DNA of 64,000 nt, taken from contig NZ_SUKA01000001.1 of NCBI RefSeq assembly GCF_005049105.1, positions 558,001 to 622,000 of the forward strand, in the 5' to 3' direction. The notes below the pieces were generated by a model. The model had not been told where the DNA came from. It ran no database searches and was given only the letters and a program-made list of their open reading frames with translations. This DNA comes from Sphingobacterium alkalisoli (GTDB lineage Bacteria > Bacteroidota > Bacteroidia > Sphingobacteriales > Sphingobacteriaceae). Within the stretch, counting starts at the first letter, position 1, and every line of letters begins with the position of its first letter. Shown here piece by piece: positions 18,333 through 26,693 of this stretch. Made by a program: the position numbers and the translations under genes.

Positions 18333-21015
18333 TTTTTTTACCTAAATTTTTGTTAAAATCCCATTTTAATCCAACAAGTACGTACTGTGTTAATATAAGT
18401 TGCCTTGATTCGGTGAAATCCGTGTCAGAAATGCTTCTATTGACGTTGTTGAATGTATTGAAGATATCAAATGCTTTGACGCTAGCTATCAAGCTTTCGT
18501 TCTTTAATAGTTTTTTGCTCAACTCTACATTCGCGTAGAATTGGTGTATGGATTGGGGGTAGAGTTTAGTTGGTCCTTCGTACGAATAGTTGACATTGGT
18601 CGTCGCCTGGAATTTCCACGGGAAAAAGTACTTAATATAGCCAGCGCTGCTGCCTGTCATATTGGTGTAGTTGAGATCCGATCGTAAACTATTAAGCTGA
18701 TTATTTGCTCCGATACGAGCATTAACCTCAAAGTCAAAGCCTTTCGCATTCTGTTCGTTCACGCCTATACCAATATTACCGTTGGTGTTTTGAAGATTAT
18801 TTAGTTCGAATGACATAGATTCTGAATTCTCAATAAAGCTAAAGCTGTTCTGATAGTTAAGGCTGGAGAAAATATTAAACTGCACCTGCTTGTTAAACAT
18901 AGGCTTGTTAAAATTCCCATTCATGCTAGCGCGCCAAGTGGATTTGTCACTGATGTTGACGTATGAGCTTCTTGTTACGTTGGTTTCCCGGTCAATTTGT
19001 AGTTGGTTGATAATAGGATTTACAACAAATCCAATATCTCCATTTAGGTTTAGATTGGTACCCTTTAGGAGGCTGATGGTATTGTAGTTTAAACGAAAAT
19101 TATTGTTTGTTGCTCGTTCCAGATCGGGGTTCCCGATGGGTATAAACAATTCGTTGCGTCGGGGTTGCGTGGGCTGTAGCTGCTCGAAAGATGGAATGGT
19201 ATTGCTATTTTGATAAGAAACCCGTAGATTCTTTCTGGAAGAAAGTCGATAGTTGATATCCATATTGAAGCTATTGTCCCAGAAACTCCGAGATAAGTCT
19301 ACATCACGGTAGCTGTCTTCCAGATTTTGATTTTTATAAAGCGTTTTGTTCGACACATTGATATTGAGAAGTTCATGGTTGAAGTTCATCGTTGCATTAA
19401 TTCCCTGGTTGGTCGAAAAATCATGCTGGCGCTGCGAATAATTGAGATCGAGTTCCGATGGGGTGCCGTTGGCGTCGAGATCAAAAGCATCAAGAAAATT
19501 CTTCCTATTCGAGTTCGAAAAGCTATACCCCAACGAGTAATTAATCTGTTGGCTCAAGCGATTGCCGAAGTTGGCCTCCGCCGAGAAATTGTTGGAAAAG
19601 TTATCACCCAATCGTCTTTGGTCGATATTTGTTTCTGTATTTTCTATAAATTGTGTTGTCGTTTCGTCCGTGCGATTTTCGGAGTCCGATTTCGAATAAT
19701 CATTGCTTACATGTACATTTAAGGAAGCTCCTTTTTTATTCAGCCGTTTTCTGTAGTTTAAGCGAATGTCGTTTGATCTGCTATCTGTCTTTGTATTTTG
19801 ATCACTTTCAAATTCGTTAATATCGTTCCCCCCTTCTCCACGCGTCTTGCTGTTGGAACTGTTTCCGCTTTCTTGTTGGGATAAACCTGCATTGATACGC
19901 ACGTCCATATTCTGAGTGGAGTCGATACGTATTCTGAACTGGGATCGGACACCATGAGACTGATTGTTGCTCATGGATCTAGAAGTACGGGTCGTCTCCC
20001 TTACTTCTCCATTCGACTGGATCTGTTTATTAAAGCTGTCTCTCTCGTTGCGGTTGCTGTTATCATTTAAATTATAGTTCGCATTTACATTCAGCTTTCT
20101 GTCAAAAAATTGATTTTCATAGTTCGCGCCTATGGAGGTGAAGACAGGTTCGCCCTGTATCTGATTATTCATGCGTAGGTTTCCTTCTCTGCCCGATGCA
20201 CCCATATTGTTCGTGTTGGCCGTTACGCCCATGCGTTCTGTTCGGTTGAACTTGGCTGCAAAAAGATTGCCTGCGTATAAATTGTCGGTGCCGTACAGCG
20301 CTTCTAGATTACCGAAAACACCTTCTCTAGCTTCTTCTTTGAGTACCACGTTCACCGTTTGTAGACGTACGCCGTCGTCAATACCCGTAAGTTCGGACTG
20401 TTCAGAGCGCCGCTCATATACTTGTACTTTGTCCACTGCATCGGCCCTTACGTTTCGAATAGCAATCTTTGGGTCATAGCCAAAGAACTCTTCTCCATCA
20501 ATCAGAACTTTCGAAACAGATTTACCCTGGGCCGTGATCGCACCATCTGCAGATACCGTGAGTCCCGGCAGCCTTCGGAGCAAGTCTTCCAGCTTGGCAT
20601 TTTTTTCAGTTTCAAAACTGCCGGCATCATATTCAATGGTGTCGCCCTTGAGGGTTATTGGTAATTTCTGTTTAACGATTACTTCCTCAATAAGATTTGC
20701 CTGAGAACTGATCTTAATACTTTCCAGATTGAGATCTTCATTTTCTACCACTATTGGTTGAGAATACACTTCAAATTTAGGATAAGAGACCAAAAGCAGA
20801 TAGGATCCTGTTATTACGTTCTTAAGTTGAAATTTTCCATTTTCATCGGCCCGTACGAAATATTTCATGATCGAATCTTGATCTAATAGAACGATAGAGG
20901 CGTTGGCCAACGGACCATCATCGGCTTGATCGGCGATTTTTCCGGCGACAGAGACCTGACTTATGGCGAGGTGACCTAAGAATAGAAATATGAATAATGC
21001 TGAAATCCTTTTCAT
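18325..21015 (-). CDS. Outer-membrane beta-barrel protein with plug-like domain
   Basis: An 896-residue outer-membrane protein: signal peptide (residues 1-19), a carboxypeptidase-regulatory-like Ig domain (VSVAGKIADQADDGPLANAS, about 21-100), a TonB-plug-like domain (LEDLLRRLPGLTVSADG .. VLIDGEEFFGYDP, about 140-240) and a long Asn/Ser-rich beta-barrel to the C terminus. It belongs to the TonB-dependent-receptor-like group usually found beside GLPGLI proteins; it is not SusC (no SusC signature motifs). The substrate is unknown. It forms a two-gene unit with the downstream GLPGLI gene (8-bp overlap). Confidence 0.85.
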   Translation of the reverse strand: MKRISALFIFLFLGHLAISQVSVAGKIADQADDGPLANASIVLLDQDSIMKYFVRADENGKFQLKNVITGSYLLLVSYPKFEVYSQPIVVENEDLNLESIKISSQANLIEEVIVKQKLPITLKGDTIEYDAGSFETEKNAKLEDLLRRLPGLTVSADGAITAQGKSVSKVLIDGEEFFGYDPKIAIRNVRADAVDKVQVYERRSEQSELTGIDDGVRLQTVNVVLKEEAREGVFGNLEALYGTDNLYAGNLFAAKFNRTERMGVTANTNNMGASGREGNLRMNNQIQGEPVFTSIGANYENQFFDRKLNVNANYNLNDNSNRNERDSFNKQIQSNGEVRETTRTSRSMSNNQSHGVRSQFRIRIDSTQNMDVRINAGLSQQESGNSSNSKTRGEGGNDINEFESDQNTKTDSRSNDIRLNYRKRLNKKGASLNVHVSNDYSKSDSENRTDETTTQFIENTETNIDQRRLGDNFSNNFSAEANFGNRLSQQINYSLGYSFSNSNRKNFLDAFDLDANGTPSELDLNYSQRQHDFSTNQGINATMNFNHELLNINVSNKTLYKNQNLEDSYRDVDLSRSFWDNSFNMDINYRLSSRKNLRVSYQNSNTIPSFEQLQPTQPRRNELFIPIGNPDLERATNNNFRLNYNTISLLKGTNLNLNGDIGFVVNPIINQLQIDRETNVTRSSYVNISDKSTWRASMNGNFNKPMFNKQVQFNIFSSLNYQNSFSFIENSESMSFELNNLQNTNGNIGIGVNEQNAKGFDFEVNARIGANNQLNSLRSDLNYTNMTGSSAGYIKYFFPWKFQATTNVNYSYEGPTKLYPQSIHQFYANVELSKKLLKNESLIASVKAFDIFNTFNNVNRSISDTDFTESRQLILTQYVLVGLKWDFNKNLGKKND

Positions 21016-21114
21016 TAAATTGGTTGATATCTTTTCAAAGATAGTGGGTAGAAGTATTAATTAGTGTTAAATGAATTGCAACATTTTTATGGTTTTTAGG
21101 TGGATAAGATTCTC

Positions 21115-21122
21115 TATTTTTG
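21115..21122 (+). promoter_or_regulatory. -7 promoter element for thioredoxin-like gene
   Basis: TATTTTTG matches TAnnTTTG and lies 17 bp before ATG 21139. This argues that translation begins at 21139 and not at the in-frame upstream codon at 21100. Confidence 0.5.
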
Positions 21123-21138
21123 CATCAAAATTGAAATA

Positions 21139-21699
21139 ATGATATTTGAAGAATACCTTACTTACTTTGAGTCTATAGTAGCAAATCCGACAGATCACCC
21201 TATTTATGCGGATCCTGAATACTTAAGCTACACCAAGTTGAACTGGTCCAGAATGAACCGTTGGTTAAAAAAGTTTGAGGCAAATGTGGATACACAAACC
21301 GTTATTAATGCTATTCAGTTGCCACAACAGTGGATTTTGATCACCGAGCCTTGGTGCGGAGATGCAGCACATTCCGTTCCGCAGATTTATAACATGGTGA
21401 AGAATAATCCGTACATACAGCTGGAAATTCAACTGCGGGATTCCCCTCCTTTATTGATTAATGATTACTTAACCAACGGCGGTAAATCTATTCCGAAGCT
21501 GATAATCCGTAATGCAGATAAGAAAGATTTAGGTGTCTGGGGGCCAAGACCGGAAAAAGCAAGTCTTCTCTTTCAAGCAATGAAATCTGATAGAAAATCT
21601 TTTGACGAAATAAAAGAAGCCTTACAACGCTGGTATAATGAGGACAAGGGACAAGAGATTCAGCGAGAGCTTGTAGCGTTATTGGTAACCGGTAACTAG
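21139..21699 (+). CDS. Thioredoxin-like family protein, WCGDA motif
   Basis: A cytoplasmic protein of 186 residues from ATG 21139 (MIFEEYLTYF). It has a thioredoxin-like core: WILITEPWCGDAAHSVPQIY, in which the active-site CxxC is reduced to a single Cys (C-G-D-A), followed by a beta strand, then KSIPKLIIRN with the cis-proline equivalent. Proteins of this type are common in Bacteroidota and named thioredoxin family; with one Cys they cannot act as classical dithiol reductases. Starting at 21100 would add 13 hydrophobic residues, but the promoter element lies inside that stretch. The next gene is 56 bp downstream. Confidence 0.85.
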   Translation: MIFEEYLTYFESIVANPTDHPIYADPEYLSYTKLNWSRMNRWLKKFEANVDTQTVINAIQLPQQWILITEPWCGDAAHSVPQIYNMVKNNPYIQLEIQLRDSPPLLINDYLTNGGKSIPKLIIRNADKKDLGVWGPRPEKASLLFQAMKSDRKSFDEIKEALQRWYNEDKGQEIQRELVALLVTGN

Positions 21700-21755
21700 T
21701 TATTAGTGAGTTGTTTTTTGTCAGGTTTTATTACTAAATTGGTGTTATATTATTA

Positions 21756-22127
21756 ATGACTATGCATATAGAAGAGCTTCACCAATATTGTCTAGGAAAA
21801 AAGGGTGTGACCGAGGAATTACCCTTTGGGCCGGATACCCTGGTATTCAAAGTTATGGGGAAAGTATTCTTACTTGTAGGACTGGATCAGGTAGATCATT
21901 TGAGCTTTAATGTTAAATGCGACCCCGAGTATGCAGTTGAGCTGCGACAGCAGTATGAGCAAAGTGTGTTGCCGGGGTACCATATGAACAAAAAGCATTG
22001 GAATACGGTATACGTAAATCGCGAGCTTGATGATGAATTCTTAAAAAAGCTGATTGATCACAGTTACAATCTGGTAGTAGAAGCCTTGCCTAAAAAGTTG
22101 AAGGCGGAAGTTGAAAAAATTAGTTAA
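21756..22127 (+). CDS. MmcQ/YjbR family protein
   Basis: A 123-residue single-domain protein with the YjbR-like fold pattern: LPFGPDTLVFKVMGKVFLLV, then SFNVKCDPEYAVELR, then a GYHMNKKHWNTVYV segment. The family has a double-wing fold and is often called DNA-binding, on weak grounds. A second in-frame ATG at 21762 is an equally good start. It is 8 bp upstream of the SMP-30 gene and co-transcribed with it. Confidence 0.88.
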   Translation: MTMHIEELHQYCLGKKGVTEELPFGPDTLVFKVMGKVFLLVGLDQVDHLSFNVKCDPEYAVELRQQYEQSVLPGYHMNKKHWNTVYVNRELDDEFLKKLIDHSYNLVVEALPKKLKAEVEKIS

Positions 22128-22135
22128 ATTTAAGG

Positions 22136-22984
22136 ATGAAAGTAACCATAACTTTTATACTTATTATCTGTATGCTTTACGCAAAAGGACAGACCGAAGG
22201 CAAGCTTATTTTGATCGGCGATCAATTTACATTTACGGAAGGGCCGGCAGTTGATTCAAAAGGGAATGTTTATTTCACCGATCAGCCGAATAACAGCATC
22301 TGGAAGTACACTTTTGATGGCCAATTAGAAGTATTTCTAGAACCAGCGGGTCGATCCAATGGGTTGTATATTGACAAAGATGACCACATCATCGCGTGCG
22401 CCGATGAGAAAAATGAATTGTGGCGGATTTCACCTCAAGGCAAAGTCGAAGTTTTGTTGGATCACTATAAGGGCAGGAAACTAAACGGTCCAAACGATGT
22501 ATGGGTTTCGCCTGCAGGAGGTTACTACTTTACAGACCCCCATTATCAGCGCGAGTATTGGACCCGTAAAGGTAAAGAAATCGAGGAGGAAGCCCTGTAT
22601 TTATTTCAAGATGACGTACTCACGCAGTTGGATGCAGATTTCATAAAGCCCAATGGGATTGTAGGTGCAGCAGATGGACGGCTTCTTTATGTAGCCGATA
22701 TCCGAGCAGATAAGACGTATGTGTACGATATAGATGAAAAAGGAACCCTTGTTAATAAGAAACTGTTTTGCAGTCAAGGTTCCGATGGGATGACCATAGA
22801 CCGGAAAGGCAATGTCTATTTATCAGGTAAAGGCGTAACAGTTTATAATGCCCAAGGCCAAAAAATACACCATATCGATGTGCCAGCAAACTGGACCGCT
22901 AATGTCTGCTTTGGTGGAAAAGAAAAAGAGTACCTCTTTATAACTGCCTCGGAAAAAATATTCAAAATATATCCCGATTGGTAG
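22136..22984 (+). CDS. Exported SMP-30/gluconolactonase-like protein
   Basis: A 282-residue, six-bladed beta-propeller protein with a signal peptide (ILIICMLYAKGQ, cleavage near residue 19), so it acts in the periplasm. The family's metal ligands can be seen: Glu35 in FTFTEGP, the Asn of GPNDV and of KPNGI, and the Asp of GSDGM. Members hydrolyse sugar lactones or related esters with a divalent cation. The substrate cannot be read here. It follows the YjbR gene after 8 bp and converges with the HAD gene. Confidence 0.88.
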   Translation: MKVTITFILIICMLYAKGQTEGKLILIGDQFTFTEGPAVDSKGNVYFTDQPNNSIWKYTFDGQLEVFLEPAGRSNGLYIDKDDHIIACADEKNELWRISPQGKVEVLLDHYKGRKLNGPNDVWVSPAGGYYFTDPHYQREYWTRKGKEIEEEALYLFQDDVLTQLDADFIKPNGIVGAADGRLLYVADIRADKTYVYDIDEKGTLVNKKLFCSQGSDGMTIDRKGNVYLSGKGVTVYNAQGQKIHHIDVPANWTANVCFGGKEKEYLFITASEKIFKIYPDW

Positions 22985-23024
22985 GAGAGAGGAGTTTGAA
23001 CGTATCTCAGCCTAAAGCGTTACG

Positions 23025-23669
23025 TTATATAATATTTAGCAGGTCAAGGGGGCGATGTATGATATGATCTGCACCATGCTCTCTGAGTTCGCTTTCTGTT
23101 CTGAAACCCCACGTCGCCCCTACAGCAGTCACGTCGGCACAATTAGCTGTTTGCATGTCTACAGAAGAATCTCCAATATAAAAACAATCGGCTTTACTCA
23201 CGTTCAACCTTCGCAACGTATCAAAAACGATGTCAGGATCTGGTTTGGCTGGATGATTATCCCGATGACCCAAGACAAGATCAAATTGGATTGTTGGAAA
23301 ATAATGGTCGACAAGGTGTACTACAGCTTCGTGATACTTATTAGAAGCTACACTGATCTTAAACCCTTCATGTTTCAGTGCGTTCAGTAAAGGTACGATA
23401 CCATCATAAGGTTGTGTCAAGTCTTTAGCATGCAGGTTGTAATATGTTGTGAATTCCACTTTCAACCTGTCGATTGTTTCATCCGTTCTAGCGCTCTCTG
23501 GGAGTGCCCGTTCGACTAGTTTTCGTATGCCGTTCCCCACAAATATTTTATAGTCATCAATAGGGTGTGTCGGAAAATCATGTGCTTTAAGAATATGATT
23601 ACAACTTTTAGCAAGATCAGCTAAGGTGTTAATCAGTGTTCCGTCTAAATCAAAAATAATAAGCTTCAT
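23025..23669 (-). CDS. HAD-superfamily phosphatase, phosphoglycolate-phosphatase-like
   Basis: A 214-residue haloacid-dehalogenase-type hydrolase. Motif I is IFDLDGTLINT (nucleophile Asp7, acid/base Asp9), motif II is ISVASNK, Lys follows in HPAKPDPD, and motif III/IV is FYIGDSSVDMQTA. An alpha-helical cap (residues ~16-80) makes it subfamily I, like Gph or PpaX. It dephosphorylates a small metabolite, with phosphoglycolate the usual guess. The upstream 181-bp gap holds an inverted repeat. Confidence 0.9.
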   Translation of the reverse strand: MKLIIFDLDGTLINTLADLAKSCNHILKAHDFPTHPIDDYKIFVGNGIRKLVERALPESARTDETIDRLKVEFTTYYNLHAKDLTQPYDGIVPLLNALKHEGFKISVASNKYHEAVVHLVDHYFPTIQFDLVLGHRDNHPAKPDPDIVFDTLRRLNVSKADCFYIGDSSVDMQTANCADVTAVGATWGFRTESELREHGADHIIHRPLDLLNII

Positions 23670-23775
23670 TGCGCAAAGCTATAAAATACTTACTTGATAA
23701 ACTCCCTTACTAACCGTGTAGTAGTACTTTACTTAGATCCATAGCAATATATACATTGCATCTAGCAGTGGGATT

Positions 23776-23804
23776 GTTGTATACACGATAAAAGTATATA
23801 CAAC
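23776..23804. repeat. Inverted repeat GTTGTATA-N13-TATACAAC
   Basis: Two perfect 8-bp arms (23776-23783 and 23797-23804) lie between the TetR-like gene and the HAD gene, about 110 bp upstream of the latter. It could be an operator or a weak hairpin; there is no T-run. Confidence 0.35.
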
Positions 23805-23850
23805 ACTGACTTTACAGCGACTTATGAAAACGATCTGTACAAATTAGGCA

Positions 23851-24441
23851 TTATTTGATCTGGTCGATTAATCCCGTAATCGTATTAAGCACGCGTTCTC
23901 TGTCGGATTCGGTATTTATATCAATTCCACAGAATGTGCTTCCATTTATAGCCGAATGTATAGTAAGATAATATATCCCACTCACCAGCAATGCCAATAA
24001 TGGTGGAATGTCCGTCTTGAAATCCTGTTGTTTGATGAAATCAGCGATCATTTGGTTTCCAATCTGTTCTCGATCTCGGGCAATTTTTTTCAATGTTTCA
24101 TTGCCTTCACTTAATTCCCAAATTAATAGCTGCTTCAGTAGATCACTTTCGTAGATAGACGAGAATTGATTGGTCAAAACCTCTTTGACCGTTTCTTTAT
24201 TCATCTCTTTCGGAACCTCCATTTTTGATAGCCAAAAATCGTTTCTTCGGAGAAATTCGGTGAGCAATCCTTCCAGATCTCCAAAATGGAAATAAATTAA
24301 TTTTTTATCTACATTTGAAGCATCACATATAGGCTGCACTTTTAACTCCGTAAAACCTTTTTCGGTAAGTACTTTTTCTACCGCACCTAATAACTTTGAT
24401 TTAGTGATTAAAGATTTTTTTGTTTTTTTGTTCTCAATCAT
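23851..24441 (-). CDS. TetR/AcrR-like transcriptional regulator
   Basis: A 196-residue one-domain-plus-ligand-domain regulator. The N-terminal helix-turn-helix is seen at about residues 15-65 (LLGAVEKVLTEKGF then CDASNVDKKLIYFHFGDLEGLL, with the YxHFG recognition end of TetR proteins). The C-terminal helical domain would bind an unknown ligand. The N terminus is Lys-rich (MIENKKTKKS). Nothing in the flanks identifies a target; the inverted repeat at 23776-23804 is one candidate site. A 58-codon gene and the cold-shock fusion lie upstream on the same strand. Confidence 0.85.
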   Translation of the reverse strand: MIENKKTKKSLITKSKLLGAVEKVLTEKGFTELKVQPICDASNVDKKLIYFHFGDLEGLLTEFLRRNDFWLSKMEVPKEMNKETVKEVLTNQFSSIYESDLLKQLLIWELSEGNETLKKIARDREQIGNQMIADFIKQQDFKTDIPPLLALLVSGIYYLTIHSAINGSTFCGIDINTESDRERVLNTITGLIDQIK

Positions 24442-24508
24442 GTAATAAAGATATATTAAATTTTTGTTTCAGCATATCGAAACTATTAAGGGTCTGTCTA
24501 ATTGTTCT

Positions 24509-24685
24509 TTAGTGTGGACCGCCAATACACTCATCCGGATACGGCAGTCTTTCATGGAGACAGCTAGCTTCAATATTCCCCAAATAAGTTAAGAACTGTT
24601 GGTGCATCACCATCCTTTCCTGAAAACTCAAAACCTGCGGATTTTCAAAAGTTTTGAAAGCGTGTTCTTTGAGGGATATATTCAT
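24509..24685 (-). CDS. Small hypothetical protein, 58 residues
   Basis: A complete frame from ATG 24685 to TAA 24509. The product begins MNISLKEHAFKTFENPQ and ends PYPDECIGGPH. It is polar with a balanced composition, without a signal peptide or membrane segment, and has two Cys residues near the end. It lies between the TetR-like gene and the cold-shock-domain fusion on the same strand. No family is recognised. The natural-looking codon use and a conserved-looking C-terminal motif suggest a gene, but this is weak evidence. Confidence 0.4.
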   Translation of the reverse strand: MNISLKEHAFKTFENPQVLSFQERMVMHQQFLTYLGNIEASCLHERLPYPDECIGGPH

Positions 24686-24804
24686 AATATATATGGTTAT
24701 TGGAATCGCCCTCTAAAGTAAGATATTTTTACTTTAAATTCAAATGGCTTAAACCAAAAAAATAAAAATTGCATCGAGAAGGTCGAAATCCGATAGCTAT
24801 AAAA

Positions 24805-25518
24805 CTAGGTTGAAGGGAGAAAATTAGCACCATAGCTATATAACCGAATTCGGTTCCATTCGGATTCATCTAATTCGTTACGGCGCGCCGCTATAATCTC
24901 CTCAGGTATTTCATAATCCATCCCTTCCGTGTAGGCAATGTACCGAAATGCATTGTGCTTCCACGCCTGAAAAAGTATTCCAGCAGTCAGGTTGGCATAA
25001 AAATGGCAATAGAGGGTCTGTTCAAGCATTTCCCTATCGTCTGTTTTTATTAACGGAATCGCTATCTGTTCAAGGTAGGTGCAAAATTGGATAAATTTTG
25101 CTTCATCCAGCTGCTTGTCAAAATAATGAAGTACGGTATCGATAAAACTTCGCTCCGGTCTGTTGTCGAAAAGTTGCAGGGTGCCGTGTTTGAGCAGGCA
25201 GTAGTATTGATCGTCCGGATCAGGAGTGTTGTTTCGGGTTACGGGAGCTCTCATGTCGACCAATGTATCCTCTCCTAATAAAGTCATTAGTATCCCAAAG
25301 TCCGCAGCTGTTTCTAAAAGTTTACACCCTGTTGCCCGCGATTCACCTTGGTCAGTTGTTGTTTTCTTTTTAAAAGCAACGATCTGTTTTCGTTTTAGCT
25401 CGCCTAGGGGCTTTCGGTAGAAACTATTGATATGTAAAAAGACGGAACCCGAGCAGACTGTTTGTATCGTGCCGAAGCCTTTTTCATTATTAAACCAATT
25501 TATAGCTCCTAGTATCAT
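24805..25518 (-). CDS. Cold-shock-like domain fused to an unknown domain
   Basis: A 237-residue protein. Residues 1-65 resemble a cold-shock domain: GAINWFNNEKGFGTIQ matches the GTVKWFN..KGFGFI start including the RNP1 aromatics, and SVFLHINSF matches the RNP2 area (DVFVH). The remaining ~170 residues (helical, with ILMTLLGEDTLVDMR and IPLIKTDDREMLEQTLYCHFY) match nothing I know. Cold-shock domains bind single-stranded RNA or DNA, so a regulatory or RNA-linked role is possible. The gene is monocistronic with a 457-bp upstream gap. Confidence 0.7.
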   Translation of the reverse strand: MILGAINWFNNEKGFGTIQTVCSGSVFLHINSFYRKPLGELKRKQIVAFKKKTTTDQGESRATGCKLLETAADFGILMTLLGEDTLVDMRAPVTRNNTPDPDDQYYCLLKHGTLQLFDNRPERSFIDTVLHYFDKQLDEAKFIQFCTYLEQIAIPLIKTDDREMLEQTLYCHFYANLTAGILFQAWKHNAFRYIAYTEGMDYEIPEEIIAARRNELDESEWNRIRLYSYGANFLPST

Positions 25519-25930
25519 CTTTATTCTCTATTTTGATTAAGTTTTTTCTAATGCGATAAGCGATTAGGGTGTCGTCGTGAGTAGCATGTTGAAAGATTTT
25601 CAAGAGAGCATGTCAGCGCCTTAGGTTGTCCGGCGATCGAATCAAAATACATCTTATGACCTGGATGAAACCCGAAATTTGAAAACCTTAGCTTTGCGAT
25701 AAACGCACGATACACGGGATTTGTTTTATGTATGGGAGAATTACACCTTATTTTTGTTCGAGGATTCATTTTTAATAAATTGCGGACCATCCGCTTGCTA
25801 ATAATTGTATGCTAAATTTATATATAGCCATTGATTTCCAGGAAATTTGAGTCAAGGTACTGAAATTTTCCGTTTCCACCAATTTTTTTCTATTTGAACG
25901 ATTATTTAGGGATTAATGCTCAAATAGAAA
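25519..25930. other. Intergenic region without a supported gene
   Basis: About 410 bp between the cold-shock fusion and the SOD terminator. An 80-codon minus-strand frame at 25548-25790 has no recognisable family and no visible start signal. No RNA gene, repeat or clear promoter was seen. Confidence 0.4.
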
Positions 25931-25951
25931 ATCCCCGGCAAAAGCGGGGAT
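25931..25951 (-). terminator. Intrinsic terminator of the SOD gene
   Basis: ATCCCCG (25931-25937) pairs with CGGGGAT (25945-25951). Read on the minus strand, the stem is followed by TTTTC. It lies 25 bp after the SOD stop. Confidence 0.7.
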
Positions 25952-25975
25952 CTTCTGTTTTGCGTACCAAGCAGG

Positions 25976-26650
25976 CTATTTTTTAAGTGCGTCATCATAT
26001 TTCTTACTTACTTCCTTCCAGTTGATCACCGTCCATATGGTACTTAAGTAATCCGCTCTTTTATTTTGATACCTTAAGTAATATGCGTGTTCCCACACAT
26101 CGATACCTAGGATAGGAGTACCTTTTTCCTCTACCACATCCATTAGTGGGTTGTCTTGGTTGGGAGTCGAAGACACAAAGAGTTTACCATCTTTACCTAC
26201 AGACAACCATGCCCATCCTGAGCCAAATCGATCTGCGCCAGCTTTACTAAGCTTTTCTTTCAGGCCGTCTAATGATCCAAAAGAGGCTTTAATTGCGCTA
26301 GCAAGTTTTTCAGTAGGTTGCGTATTTTTTTCGGGTGTTAATATTGTCCAAAAAAGCTCATGATTATAATGTCCACCAGCGTTATTTCTGACAGCAGGGC
26401 TGCCTGTTGAAACCTTGGATAGGATGTTCTCTAAATTTTCTTTTTCCAATGATGTACCCGCGATAGCCTTATTAAGGTTGGCCGTATAGGCAGCGCCATG
26501 CTTCGAATAGTGGATCTCCATAGTTTTCGCATCAATCGCACCTTCTAATGCGTCGTAAGAATAAGCCAATGGCGCTTGCTTAAATTGCGCCAGGGCAATC
26601 TGTCCAGAAACGAGGGCAGCAAATAAAATCGTGGTTTTAACTAATTTCAT
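25976..26650 (-). CDS. Exported Fe/Mn superoxide dismutase
   Basis: Dismutates superoxide to peroxide and oxygen. The 224-residue protein has the four metal ligands of Fe/Mn SOD: His47 (MEIHYSKH), His97 (GGHYNHELFW), Asp184 and His188 (GIDVWEHAYY). Unlike the usual cytoplasmic enzyme it starts with a clear Sec signal peptide (LFAALVSGQIALAQF, cleavage near residue 22), so it should act in the periplasm or outside. AGGH and NQDNP near the metal site look more Mn-like than Fe-like, but metal choice is uncertain. It lies 43 bp downstream of the lipid kinase gene. Confidence 0.95.
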   Translation of the reverse strand: MKLVKTTILFAALVSGQIALAQFKQAPLAYSYDALEGAIDAKTMEIHYSKHGAAYTANLNKAIAGTSLEKENLENILSKVSTGSPAVRNNAGGHYNHELFWTILTPEKNTQPTEKLASAIKASFGSLDGLKEKLSKAGADRFGSGWAWLSVGKDGKLFVSSTPNQDNPLMDVVEEKGTPILGIDVWEHAYYLRYQNKRADYLSTIWTVINWKEVSKKYDDALKK

Positions 26651-26693
26651 GTTTCTAAATATGTTTTATAATACGCGATAAAGATAAGGATAC

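Noticed and set aside
25548..25790. An 80-codon minus-strand frame in a gene-free gap
   Set aside because: It has no family, no start signal and an irregular composition. Kept out as probably random.
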